Source: Nymphaea colorata (Eukaryota; Streptophyta; Magnoliopsida; Nymphaeales; Nymphaeaceae). From it: a DNA stretch of 64,000 nucleotides. The notes below the pieces were generated by a model. It made no database searches. It saw only the letters and a list, made by a program, of their open reading frames with translations, and had not been told where the DNA came from. Positions 15,201-26,528 of this stretch are shown piece by piece; the stretch's first letter is position 1, and each line of letters begins with the position of its first letter. The stretch spans positions 19,712,848-19,776,847 of the forward strand of contig NC_045141.1 of assembly GCF_008831285.2 (NCBI RefSeq), in the 5' to 3' direction. Made by a program: the position numbers and the translations under genes.

Positions 15201-16471
15201 ATGTAGAACCTGTCTATATGTTTTGGTTTGAATTGCAAAGTAACAGTACATAAGATGCTCATACGCTGGATAGTACTAACTACTAAATGGTGGATAAAGT
15301 GCTCTCCCTCTCTCTCACACTCTCTCTCACATACTTGTATGTGTACTATATGTATGTGTTTATATGCTTTATCTACAAGACTGCAATCTGTTCATTTGTT
15401 CATGTGCTTTATGTGTGTGTGTGTATACTTTATCTACAACCTGTTCATTTGTTAAGGTGACCACCATATCTCTCTGAAAAAAGAAACAATGCTCCATGCC
15501 TGATTTGTTCAAACCATTCACAATAGCTTCCTCATGGAACAAATCCAGAGCTGCAAAAAAACAAATTACAAGTTCATATTATCAGCATCATTTTCATAAA
15601 AATAGCAAATAGCAAACAAATCTACAGCTTATACTTCAGCTAGATTCAATTCATAACGCCAATTAATTATTGATGGTTCAGTCTAAACTTTAAGCTCCAT
15701 CTTAGAAAGTACACGTAGGAAATTCATAGCTGTCATAATCTTCCACCGAAAGCAAATTACCTTTGCTGCCCAAAAAGGCAGAAATTACAAATAAAACCCA
15801 CCAACAATATATTGACATAACCTTTTGGTCCAGTACCAAAGGAATAGACATGTGCTACATAAGGCTTATTTAAAGCTTTAAGGACATAACTGATTGTAAA
15901 AAAGCAAAAAGCCTTTAGATTTTCTCAACCACCGTTGCTTTACATTATGGGCCCCACAAATAGGAAACTATTCAAAGAAAAACCATGTTTCTAAAAATAT
16001 AGCCTTTTAGTTCAACTTCAAAGCACACTCAGTTATTTTGTTTGGAAATGTTTGTCAACCAAGATTGGCGCAGACTGCAGACTGCAGAGTGTCGAGAAAA
16101 AGATTAGTGCAGAGCATTCTTTTGAAAAAAATTTACCCACAATTTCTTCTTCACAAAGAAGTATAAATTACCTCCTGGGTTCAAATCTGATGATGGTGCA
16201 TCTGGAAGTGGAGGTCTACCATTTTGATAGCATATCAAAGGCAATTTACTCATTGGGAGCCCTCTTAGTTCTTCTATGTCCTGTCATGGAGAACACAGCA
16301 GGCAACTGAAGAACATCAATAAGCTGACAGCATGCCCCCCGGCCCGAAGTATTTACACCTATGCCGCTGTTGTAAACAAGAGGGAAGCACCAAATACTAG
16401 AAGGAGAACAATAATAGTTTCAAATTTGTTCTTGTCCTCCAAGAATATATCACATAACCAGACTATTGTAG

Positions 16472-16514
<43 letters not shown>

Positions 16515-16516
16515 CA

Positions 16517-16555
<39 letters not shown>

Positions 16556-19263
16556 TAAGATCACCACAACTTTTTGGTCCTCTGAAACCTTTTTAATACG
16601 CAGTCATTTCTCACATTACCAAAAGCACCATAAGCACTTAATGATCTTATAAGCATGGGCCCATGATCAGGTAAATTTGCCAAAGAAAAATCAATGTCCC
16701 TCAAAATGTGCATTAATTTTGGGATAATGAGAGCAAAAGAAATTGTATATATTAGATTGTCATTAGGAACTATGCATGGTCACAACAACCGCATCTGAGC
16801 ACCTTACCTTACACACAAACACATATAATGCAAATTCATAATACAAACACAAAAAATATAAATAATAATCGTAATTTTGTAAATATGTTTGCGTCTACAC
16901 TTTATGTATATATATAAGGTCCATACACCCAAGGATGAGATAAGAGAGTATGAGATTATATACACTTACTATATGTAAATTCGTCTCCAGACCCAAGGAT
17001 ATTGAAGAAAACCAAGCTGGTAGCTCAACTGAAATTGTAAAGATAGAAGAATGTCTAAAAGTCAAGCATGGAAAGAGTACAAAAGTGAAAAGAATGTGAA
17101 ACCTGTAATTTGATAAATTCATAGCAATAGCGGCTGATATTTATTCTGATCACAAAATTGCAGTAATTTCCTTTGGCTCATTATGTAGTTTTAATTTAGT
17201 TTCAAAAATGAAATCCACCAATCTTTATTCATTAGCAGACTCAACTAAATGCATTCTAAGTTCCTCATAAAGCATGAAAGCCAAGACGTCCAAACATCTG
17301 AATCACTGATATAACATTTTCAGATTGTTTGCTTGATAATCCCATTGCCTCCATAGCATTTCCCTAAAAATATTTGACGTTATGTGTTATTAATATATCC
17401 AGTCCATCTCACTTACCAATCTCCATAATTATCTTCTCTTTTCTTTTTCATAACAAGGAAACTTTTAAGAACCAAAACACCTAACACTCCTGCTTTCTAA
17501 TTAAACCCCGGGTGAGTTCCGAGTCTTCCGACCATCTTGCTTTACAAGATCAACACATGGAAATGCTCAAGGTTCAGCAGCAATGCCGTTGCATCTACAT
17601 CCTTCATATAAACCACCCTCTCTCCACCTGTGGTTCACCTCTAGAATTCATCTTCATCAATTCACAATAAAATGTCAGAAAATGAGTATCTTTTATATGA
17701 GGAGGATGCATTCACATGCAGTTGCATGCCAGCATGCCCGCAAAACATACAGACGTGAATTTTCTCTCATTTAATATTTTGTCTTCAATAAATCATAAAT
17801 AGGTATAAACTAATGTGTAACCAACATGGAAAGCAAGCCTGTCTCTATATGTGTGCATGTGGGTGTGTCAGCTTTGTGTGTGTGTGTGTGTGTGTGTACT
17901 CGGAGTAAGTAGAAAGCCTGAAGTCTAAGAATCAGGAAGCGAAGTACCAAGAATAAATGACTCTTAAACATAGGCTAGAGTTCCTAGACATTGAAATCCC
18001 AACTCCTACGTAAATCTACTTAAATTTAGTGTTCCATGTCATTTCTTTTATTCGGTTCTCTATTTTCAAAAAATTTATTTATTTATGACAACTTATCAGC
18101 ATTTTACATGACCTGTTATATCACTTTATCAGTAGTTCTCCATGTCCCTGTTTGATTTCCAACTTCCAAATATAATCCAGGATTATGAAAAATCCTCTTT
18201 CTGGTTCCAAATCCCTACTGCTGAGTGTGGCTAGATGGTTTGTCCCATGTTTTAAGGATCATTCCTCACCTTAAAGTCATCTGATTAAATAACTTGATGA
18301 TCAAAACAACTTGATGGATGTGATCTGCACAATTTGTTTAACAAGTAACAAGTTTTGAATCCCATCATTTCAATGCATAAGAAGGAAAGTCAGGGACATA
18401 AACAATCACTCGCTTAGAGTGCATGAAATGTTGATGGAGTAGAAAATTATTGATTCTATTTCTTTCTAACATATGGTTTGAAGCATGAAAAAAAAAATCA
18501 TATGAATCTGTCCATGGCAAGAAATTGTGTAAAATCGACGGAACAGTGGACACATAAATAGTTTCCTCTCTTCTATTCAAGTGGGGATCATTTTGTGTCA
18601 TGCAAGCAGTCTTGACCCTGTCGCCCCACAGACTACTCCAATTGCAAGCCCGACTCATGTAAATACTGAACATCACCTAGTTGATCAAACAACGATTGGT
18701 GGCACGGAAGCCTCTTCAACAGTCAGTCTGTCCTCTGATGTACATATGTAAGCATTTTTTCCTATAACATTAGGAAGGCAACGCGTAGATGCCAGAACAT
18801 TGGGTTCATCACTCATGATTGGTTTCTTGGCCGCCGTCCTTCCGGAGCACAAGTCGCCTCCATCGGTTGCCTCTCTCTCTCTCTAGAAGATAACACTTCT
18901 AGATGATACGAAGCTGAGGGAGTCGACTTGTGCTCTCTGGAAAGGACGTTGGCAACTCAAATTTTTGACACCTGCCGTTCTCCTGATCTCCAGCACGCAG
19001 AGCTCTTGGATCTTATTCGGTATAATTCTAATTGTTTTTTATTTGACTAATTTAGGCCAAGAACTCCCCTAGGCCCCCGTTCTCCTATTTGTTCTATATT
19101 TTTTTGTTTCTTCTACATTAAAATCTCGTCCGTTTGCCAGTTCACATGCTTCTGTAACAGTTTATGTACTACTTCATCTTCTTAAATATTGCAGCTGCAT
19201 TTATTACCTAATCCTACCTCCTCCGAATAAATGCTCATCAAACTTATGGCCCCAAAAAAGAAA

Positions 19264-19308
<45 letters not shown>

Positions 19309-19669
19309 TGCAGTATAGTAATAGAATTCAAAGTGAACCAAACCTCTAAATTTAGTGACGCAAGGTTGCAGATAACTCAGAACGGCCATGGCTCACAAGG
19401 GAAAAAAGGGGGAGGGGTGAATGGAATTAGTAGGCGTGCACACCTCTGATGTAGTTCCATTGGAAGGGCTTGAGCTGCATCTGCGGATAGTACACGCTCG
19501 AGATGATGACTGTGTTGGGGCCACCGAAGCCGCTGGCGTCCTCCTCAGCGTCACCGTGGAGGACTCCAACACAGCAAAAGAGAAGGACGACGAGCCACCT
19601 CGATGGGAGCGGTCGACAAGAGGGAGCTAGGGCTTCCTTGTCGAAGGAGAGGGCCGCGATCGTCGCCAT
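6212..19669 (-). CDS. TMEM8/PGAP6/Myomaker-type (DUF3522, CREST superfamily) membrane protein with EGF-like domain
   Basis: Exons, 5' to 3' on the minus strand: 19669-19444, 17028-16970, 16280-16172, 15550-15441, 14389-14321, 14178-13420, 12879-12350, 12166-12102, 10294-10215, 9184-9080, 7435-7296, 7219-7091, 6628-6476, 6362-6212. They join in frame to about 894 aa. The protein has an N-terminal hydrophobic signal (RWLVVLLFCCVGVLHGDA), a large Cys-rich extracellular part with NxS/T sites, an EGF-like module (CPNGCYNHGTC then CACDRNHGGLDC), and a C-terminal multi-pass domain. That domain has the CREST-type pattern: Ser and His/Asp in SSGISSALYHSCD, and HxxxH in HSLWHISIY. CREST proteins are putative metal-dependent lipid hydrolases; animal PGAP6 cleaves GPI anchors. 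A role in the plant is inference. Exon 1 is GC-rich and the start is the first ATG before the signal peptide. A 57-nt phase-neutral candidate cassette exon lies at 10474-10530. Confidence 0.87.
7551..8395. mobile_element. 845-bp non-autonomous TIR element (MULE-like MITE) in an intron
   Basis: It is bounded by near-identical 9-bp direct repeats, GCATTCAAC at 7542-7550 and GCATTCAGC at 8396-8404, as expected for a target-site duplication. Short terminal inverted repeats share TGTTGTAA. Both ends carry many copies of a GTATCGTA/TACGATAC motif, densest at 8230-8390, forming subterminal inverted repeats. No transposase reading frame is visible. A 9-bp duplication fits Mutator-like elements, but the family was not confirmed. 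It lies in the intron 7436-9079 of the TMEM8-like gene. Confidence 0.6.
10474..10530 (-). other. Candidate cassette exon in the TMEM8-like gene
   Basis: A 57-nt stretch is flanked on the minus strand by TTTTGCAG and a GT donor. It begins and ends in the phase needed by the neighbouring exons (phase 1 in, phase 1 out) and has no stop in that frame. Including it adds 19 residues between the EGF-like module and the first membrane segment. From memory, related plant proteins join these segments directly, so it may be skipped, alternative or chance. Confidence 0.3.
14841..15302. repeat. Diverged tandem duplication of about 185 bp in an intron
   Basis: Copy 1 (14841-15029) and copy 2 (15119-15302) share the same order of blocks: ttacaagccaaa, ccaatctacac, atatgtag.acct, gaattgc.aag, gctggacagtactaaatgg and ataaagtgg-like ends. 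A third short piece of the last block lies at 15053-15082. It is intronic in the TMEM8-like gene, with no coding meaning seen. Confidence 0.65.
16471..16553. repeat. (TA)n followed by (CA)n microsatellite
   Basis: Compound dinucleotide array in an intron of the TMEM8-like gene: a TA run to about 16508, then an ACAC run to about 16551. It is read directly from the sequence. Confidence 0.9.
18830..18953. repeat. Imperfect foldback repeat in intron 1 of the TMEM8-like gene
   Basis: The left arm at about 18830-18855 (gccgtccttccggagcacaa core) pairs with the right arm at about 18924-18953 (ttgtgctctctggaaaggac core). There are roughly three mismatches or bulges and a spacer of about 70 nt with a (CT)n run. 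It could be a small foldback MITE or chance structure in a 2.4-kb intron. Confidence 0.5.
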
Positions 19670-21379
19670 AGCTTCCGCCCGGCGCCGAGTGAACTTCCGA
19701 GACGAAACGGGTGAAGAAAGGAACAGAGCATCCCGTCGCTCCAGCAGCCAAGTACCAGCGAGTGAGGGGTAGAGCGGGCATTTTGGAATTCATTCCAGGA
19801 AACCCCAAAAAAAAAATTGTTATCCTCATCCAAATGGTCGTTTTAAGAAAAAGGCCGCCGGCTTTTGTCGCCAACTGTCTCGTCCTTACATGCTCGAATA
19901 TTAAAAAAATACCCGCAAAAAGTTTGTTCGTATAAAAGAGAAGATGTTTTATACAACTTGCAAGTGAGTGGCGACAGATTCATTTGTACAAGCAATGCTA
20001 AATTGCTTTACAAAAAGCGAAGGATATAAAGAACAATGACAGTTCTTACTTAGCAAACATGACATTCCTAATCCAATGCAGAGGGATGCTTGGATTAGGA
20101 AGGGCACAAATATGTAGTAAATATAGCAAAATCATTATCAATAGATTAAACTTGTAAGATAACCAATGTATAATAATTTTAACATCATGTTAGAGACTAG
20201 TGCAAAATGAAAATAAAATTCCTCCAATCAAGCATATCCAAAAAAGTATGAGTTGTACAAGTGAATAGCCATACCAATGAACAACGAAGCGGGTTTAAAG
20301 AATCCAGGCAATCAAACACGCCTTTAATAAAAGTCATTTCGGGCAATCAAACACGCCTTTTCCGTCTCTTTTTCCTTTTCTTAAGGCATATAAGTCTGTG
20401 GATCTCCAATGTCTCTTTGCTTTCCTAGTTCATATTTGAGCAATAATTCATGCATTGATGTGTGTTAAAAGAAAAGGAGTGCCCTTGCTAGAGGAAACGT
20501 ATTTTTTCAAAGAAATGACCGAACAAGGCAATAGAAATTTGTAAGAAAAGTTTATGAAATAAGATGAGATGCTAAGACTTATAAGATGAAAGAGAATGAC
20601 AATTCTAAAACTCAAGGCACACTTTATTACAAGGAATTGAACCTTGGATGCAGTAGGTAGGTGCAATAGCCAAGGTTGGTAGGCGGTTCAAACTTTTGTG
20701 TGTCAAGTTTCTGTACTGTAAAAATGATGACACAAATATACAACTTGAACGTAGCCAAAGTATCACCTTGAGTAGCTAAAATCGGCTCCGAAATTCTTCC
20801 CTTGCCATAGGATTAGCTTCCTGTCACCAAAAAAAAAAACAAATTGAATGTTCATAATTTTTTTTACCTTTTCTCTTTCTAGGATTTTTTAGGGCCTTGA
20901 TCTTTGGATGCACTGCATGTTTTACCAACAACTTTTTTTGAGAAGGCCTCCATTGAACATACGGTCCCCTTTCCAAATCAATCCTTACGTTAATAGGCAT
21001 TGGACGATATCGTTCCACAAATTCATTCTTCACATTCGTATCTTTCGTTCAATAGCTTACCATCCTACATATTCATAGCAGTCAATGCCTACAATAAATT
21101 ATTGCTTTCATGACTTCTTATTAATTGCATTTTGCCCTGCGCTTTACAAATACAAACTATACTTTTTTTTAAGCAAAAAAAAAAATGTTGCACGGCATCT
21201 TTGTGGTATTCTTAAAATGTTGAATCATAATACCATGTCATTAGTGGGAAGTTGATTACACAAAAATTGAATGATATTGTATTCACTGTTCACAAACTGT
21301 TGATGCCATCAGATTCTAATTACCAGGAAAGTTCTAAGTTTTCTAGAATTCACTTCCTGATTATTCATTTCTTATTTCC

Positions 21380-21421
<42 letters not shown>

Positions 21422-22270
21422 GATTAAACGATCATTTGCCGATGCTTGTATGCTCCTTTCACGCATGGTACCACAATATTCTGTTGGGCATCGTCTGATT
21501 TAAATCCAGTAAGAGCACAATAATCTTGATCCGGTTCAAGAACTTCAAGAATTTACAACTCCAGAATCTGTACCTCAACTTGCCACTAAAAGAATAAATA
21601 TACTACTGATGCATGTGTTCTATTGGAAAAGGTCCTGACCAAATATTCTTATACACGTAGGTCCTGACCAAATATTCCTATACAAGTAGGTCCTGACCAA
21701 ATATTCTTATACACGTAGGAACACGGGGGCTTGGTCCTTTCCGTGGATCTTAATCTTCCAAGCTATCTATTGAAATTTTGCCAAGTGGGTGTCACTATAT
21801 CAATTCTCAACCACCGTCTTTTACCAAGACAACACGATTAGAAAACTGTGTGTCCTGCTGACACAGATGCATTATTTTAAATTATAAAATTTGACATATT
21901 CATGACCTCAAATGCTACTGAATGCTATATAGATGGCTTTCGTCAATGGTTGATAGTTATTGGAATATACTGTGTAGATTACATCCGTATGACCAGTTTG
22001 ATGCAAATTAAGAACTGAGTTCATTAACTTTTGGAAGAGAAATCTTTGCATGGTGTCGCAGATCAGACTGATATTGGATCCCAACTCTTAAGAATTGAAC
22101 GATCATGCACATATGACAATCTAACGATCGTCTTTATAAAACCAAGCAGGAGCACGGCGTAGACATTGTACAAAAATTGACAGGGAAAAGAAACGGAAAG
22201 AAAGAGGAAAAGGTATAAATAAGTAGTTTATGCTCAAGGTTCATAGTCACGCCTACAAAAACTGCCACTC
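19670..22270. other. Intergenic sequence upstream of the TMEM8-like gene
   Basis: The first 100-200 bases above the start codon at 19669 are GC-rich and probably hold the promoter and 5' UTR on the minus strand. Beyond that the DNA is AT-rich. It contains a repeated motif near 20309-20360 (two copies of a caatcaaacacgcctttt-like block), a (TA)n run at 21383-21416 and the triple 29-bp repeat listed separately. No gene was recognised. Confidence 0.5.
21631..21717. repeat. Three tandem copies of a 29-bp unit
   Basis: Units at 21631-21659, 21660-21688 and 21689-21717 begin with ggtcctgaccaaatattc. Units 1 and 3 are identical; unit 2 differs at two positions. This is a short minisatellite in intergenic DNA. 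Confidence 0.93.
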
Positions 22271-22479
22271 AATTATTGAAGAGGTTGGTACATGAAATTG
22301 ATCAACCAGGGGTGACCGACTTCTCTGATACACTTGGCTGTTCATCTGTCATTTTCAGATGGTCTTTTGACGTTGATTTTTTCAACTTTTTCTTCTCCCA
22401 CCATTCGCAGCTTCGTGTCGGTACAGTGAGTTTAATTCTGGTGAGTCAGATTGAATCCAAAATCCGGACTACAATGGGA

Positions 22480-23160
22480 CTAAGCTTTGGTTTGGTGGAA
22501 TTGAAATCCCAGCTGCGCTCCCTGTTCACATGCTTCAAATTCAGACAAATCAGATGCCTCCAAAGTGTTGGAGCAAATCATCCATCGGAAGCCTTTCCCT
22601 CGTGTTCAAGAGCTTAAGGTACAGAATCGCAGATTGAAACGCTTTATCAGGAAGTGGAAACAGGCAATACAGAGGCAACAGAGAGGGAGATGGCCTTAGA
22701 AGATGAGGTGTGTGCTTTAGCAGAGGAGGAAGAATTATGGAAGACCAAGTCCCATGGGTGATGGAAGGAGGGATGTATCGATCCCACCCTGCTGTTAGTT
22801 GCAATATTTAACAGAATCATATCCACCTTCATTAACCAGCAGTGGAAATGAAGCTGTGGAAGGAAACCTAAAACCAGATTCAGATGAAAAAATTAGAAAG
22901 CATTTTTAGATGTATGTTAAGGACAAAACACCCGAGCCAGATAGGTTCTTTGGGTGGTTTAATCGGAAACTCTACGATGTGATGAGGAAGGATGTGCTTT
23001 GGTCCATCTCTTTATTCTTCGACAAAGGGCTTATCCAGAAGCAGATTAACTGCAGCATCCTGGTCTGCAACCCAAATGTGAAATGAGCGTGTCAACTTTC
23101 CTTTGTTGTTCCTGCCATGTTAAAAAATAAAAATAGACAAATAAAAAAGGAGAAAAATTG
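22480..23160 (+). mobile_element. Degraded LINE (plant L1-type) reverse-transcriptase fragment
   Basis: Around 22650-22760 the translation in shifting frames gives a pattern like the linker before plant L1 reverse transcriptase (EEELWK-K-S motif). At about 22921-23083 one frame reads DKTPEPDRFFGWFNRKLYD and continues to FFDKGLIQKQINCSILVCNP, which follows the plant LINE pattern of D-K-x-P-G-P-D-G then a helix and N-x-x-x-I-x-L-I-P-K. The Gly of PGPDG and other key positions are changed and frames are broken. It is followed by an A-rich stretch near 23127-23160. The element is dead and 5' truncated. Confidence 0.6.
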
Positions 23161-23446
23161 TTGGCACCATCAGCCTTGGACTCCTAAACCAAAGGAGCAG
23201 TTACAGTAGAAGTTTCACACGATGGTGATCTTTTGAAAAATTTTCCCTGCATTTGATAACTGCCATGCGTTACCATTCTTTCTTGATAATCCGCCATTTT
23301 CATCAGCACCATTAAAGCCTTTAATGTTGCTAGAGATACCGTCATCCTCAACGCATCGTATTCTTTCATGACTTCTCGTAAATTCAACTCTTTCCAATGG
23401 TTGGACCTTGATTTTGAGACACAAATTCATGTTCATGTTCTTACTT

Positions 23447-23726
23447 AGCTGTTCTCAGTTGAGCAGTGGAAAAAGACGGATTCTGAATAAATGGTAACCT
23501 GCCATAGACTGGAAAAAGGTGAAAGAAAGTGCAGTCAATTACAAAAATGAATGTTAAAGTGACTGGTTGGCGGTTGCTGCAAGTAAAAATGAACAGGAAA
23601 CGACAGAAAAATGAAGACATACCTATGAAAAATCCGGCAGTTTTGACTGGTCCCTGAATTCTGCCGAAGAAAACCCCACAAGCTATAATGCAGTTGAAAC
23701 CATTTTCTTAACGCTTCATTGACTGA
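23447..23726 (-). pseudogene. Relic of a second TMEM8-like gene: last two coding exons
   Basis: The minus strand carries a diverged copy of the last two exons of the 6212-19669 gene. Penultimate exon: about 23726-23623, reading LRKW...GTSQNCRIFH and ending CATAG at a GT donor, like GTSQ-related ETSQSYWIFH in the intact gene. Last exon: 23508-23447, reading SLWQVTIYSESVFFHCSTENS then stop, against SLWHISIYSSSFFFLCSTVNN. The intron between them is 114 bp here and 113 bp in the intact gene. Retention of the intron shows duplication at DNA level. The HxxxH motif has become HxxxQ and an internal stretch of the penultimate exon is shortened, so the copy is almost certainly non-functional. Other exons were not found with confidence upstream. 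Confidence 0.75.
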
Positions 23727-26449
23727 AAGTAGGCATTGCCTCGAGTGCCTCCATCAGCTCAAATATAAGTGTAGAATGAAGTGCTTCTGGTATTTTGAAC
23801 AATAATACTGTAACGCTTTTGAAGATCGGTGAAAGGTCTAACAAAGAACACGATAAAGAAAACTTATGGCTCGTGAAAACACCACAGAATTGGAAAAGCT
23901 TGTCTACTATTAGCGAGATGTGAACCTTCCTGCAAGCAAAAGTTTGGCACCACGATAACCAGCCAATGTAGCTTAAGTTGGAATCAACTAATGTACCACT
24001 GCTGGCAGAAAAGAATCTGATCCTACATGTGAAGGAAAAAAAGAAAAAAGCCTTCTCTATTTTGATCAGCGCTATTGCATTTCATGACCAGCATTCAGCT
24101 CACTTTCTTTCGCTAAGAAAGATGGAGGGCTTCGATAGTACTCATCGACCACCGCAGGATTTGTGATAGAAACATCAACAGTTGTAGTGATGGAATTCCC
24201 TCATCACGATTCATGAACAGAGTATAACAAATCATGCATCGTCAGGGTAACGAAGACAAACACCAAAGACGAAGACATTTTGCGTTTCCTAAAGTTCCAA
24301 ATAGAACAAGTATGGGAGCAAGAGGAGCAGAACACCTGTCCTTTGCCATCAGCAAATCTCAGTGAACAAAGCCAACCATCATCAATACAGAAACGCTGCC
24401 TGCTACTGGAATCAACCGCACCTTTGCAGGAGGAGTTGAACATAGGGAGGATTTAACTGCAACTCTTTAATCAAGTTAATGGACAGTTCAGGAATAAATT
24501 TTCTCAAAGTTCCATTCAAAAGAGACGAGGGTGAAGAAGCCAGAGTGCACAGTCACAATAGTACGAGCGATATACGACAAATTGGAGTAAAGTGATGGCG
24601 TCTAGGTTAATAATTACAGTATAGTGGCAAGATAAATTGCTAACAAGAAAATGAAGATGATGTAGAAAACATGCAGCCGCCGCCTCTTGAGTCTTGAGGT
24701 CGACCATGTACAGCAGCGCCAATAATTTCTTGGAAGATATATCAGCAGGTGTTTGGTTATTGCCATTGTCGCTTGAAATCCATGAACGAACCTGATGTGG
24801 GTTTGATGTAATATGCTTTTGATTGATCAAACTAAGGATCATTTAAGTTCGAACCTAAAATTTACATCATTATTTTACCGTTTTGCATCGAGAAAGGTCG
24901 GATTTAAGATCGAAGGAGGACGGTATGATCTTAAATCCACAGTTTTCGAAGTCCTGAGGATTTTAGATCAGGGTCAATCAAAGCACATCCTTAAAGTTTT
25001 ACTTAAAAACTACACTTGATATTGTCATTTTGCTTAGCAAAAACTTCTAGTTTAGAACAACCAGACTACGATTTCATCTTAAATCTGTAGATCTCAAATC
25101 CTGACGTGTTAAATTATGGTATAACAATGGCAGCCAAATGTTCTCGAGGTCGTGTTTTGTACTGCGGTTTCGAGATGTGAGGTGATTTCTAATTGCCGAG
25201 GAACTCAGATCTACAAATCTGATCAGTGGCAGAGCCATATCATACTCACATAATTTGGTTTATCACTTGCTAGTGTCCCTCAGTATTAATTTACTATGTA
25301 TTAGAAGGGTTTAAAATTTTTGAATGGTCTAAAATTATGTTACTGTATATTAGAGCTGCTTAGCAAAAAAATTTCTGTCTCGACTACTAGATTTGATGCT
25401 GCACTGGATTTAAAATCCATGCTGCTAACATTGATTTTTGTTTAATATATCTCTAATCTTAGAACAAAAGCTATCAAAACAGGTAGGTGAATAGAATGTA
25501 ATTTCATGGTTAATTGAAATTTGAATTCAAGCAGTTGGGTTTGACAAAATTCACATGCTGCTGGTAGTAGTATGTTGAATAAATATTTGTTTTTGAATTC
25601 GCTCCGATTCCCACAGAAATTAAGCAATATATCCAAACAGGAATATATTGTAATAGTTGTATCTGCTTTAAATCCAACCCTTGCAATGATTTGATATCCT
25701 CACCATCGGTCTTATTCTTTCATTCCAATCCAAATGGTTGGGACTCACAAAAAAGTATATCTTTACTTTTTATGTTTAATATCATAAAGGCAGAAAAGTT
25801 GTCTGATCAAAATTTATTAGTTTTCTTTTATTAAAATTTATAAAACAACATTTATAAAATACAAATCCTCATTATTCCATATACCCTTTCTTTCAAAATT
25901 CTAAAATCCCCCTTTTTTTTTATTTTTAGTTTGGCGAGCCACCGGTCCAAGCCAGTTCGCCAAACTGTTTGCAACCAAAAGGTTTTCGAAAAAAGAAAAA
26001 CTCTTGATGAATATCACATCTCTTTCTCATATAAAATATGAAATTAGTTAATAGCTAATTATAAAAAAATTCTTGAACACTTACTTTAGAAAAATCGTAG
26101 AAAACAAGCAGCTCAAAATAGTTTGAATATTAAGTAATGCTTATGGTACTGACCATTTAATCAAGGAGAAACTAGATTGCCCATCTTTCAAAAATGCAAT
26201 TCAGCAGATCATACGCAAACGAGCACCTTCAAGCTAAGAAAATGTGTTAATTATCTCTAGGGATTCCCCTAAATTTCCTCATCAGCAGGAGAGATTTTTC
26301 TCTTCAATGTGAGAATCACAAAATAAGATATATTATATAATATCAGAATTTTGTTAACCACATATATATATATAGTCAGTCTCGCATATTATCTCATAGT
26401 CATATCTACACGTGCATGCACACACATATATGGTCAGTCTCACATATTA

Positions 26450-26453
<4 letters not shown>

Positions 26454-26524
<71 letters not shown>
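26454..26524. repeat. (TA)n followed by (GA)n microsatellite
   Basis: Pure TA array to about 26496 then GA array to about 26524. It is read directly. Confidence 0.93.

Positions 26525-26528
<4 letters not shown>

Noticed and set aside
24204-24443. Minus-strand frame with a DGWLCSLRFADG stretch, possibly another piece of the TMEM8-like relic
   Set aside because: It vaguely resembles the TWCFGLRDVTGG part of the intact gene, but the match is too short and flanking residues do not agree.
25929-25969. 10-bp perfect inverted repeat agtttggcga / tcgccaaact
   Set aside because: Too short for a confident element or terminator call in a plant genome; no flanking duplication seen.
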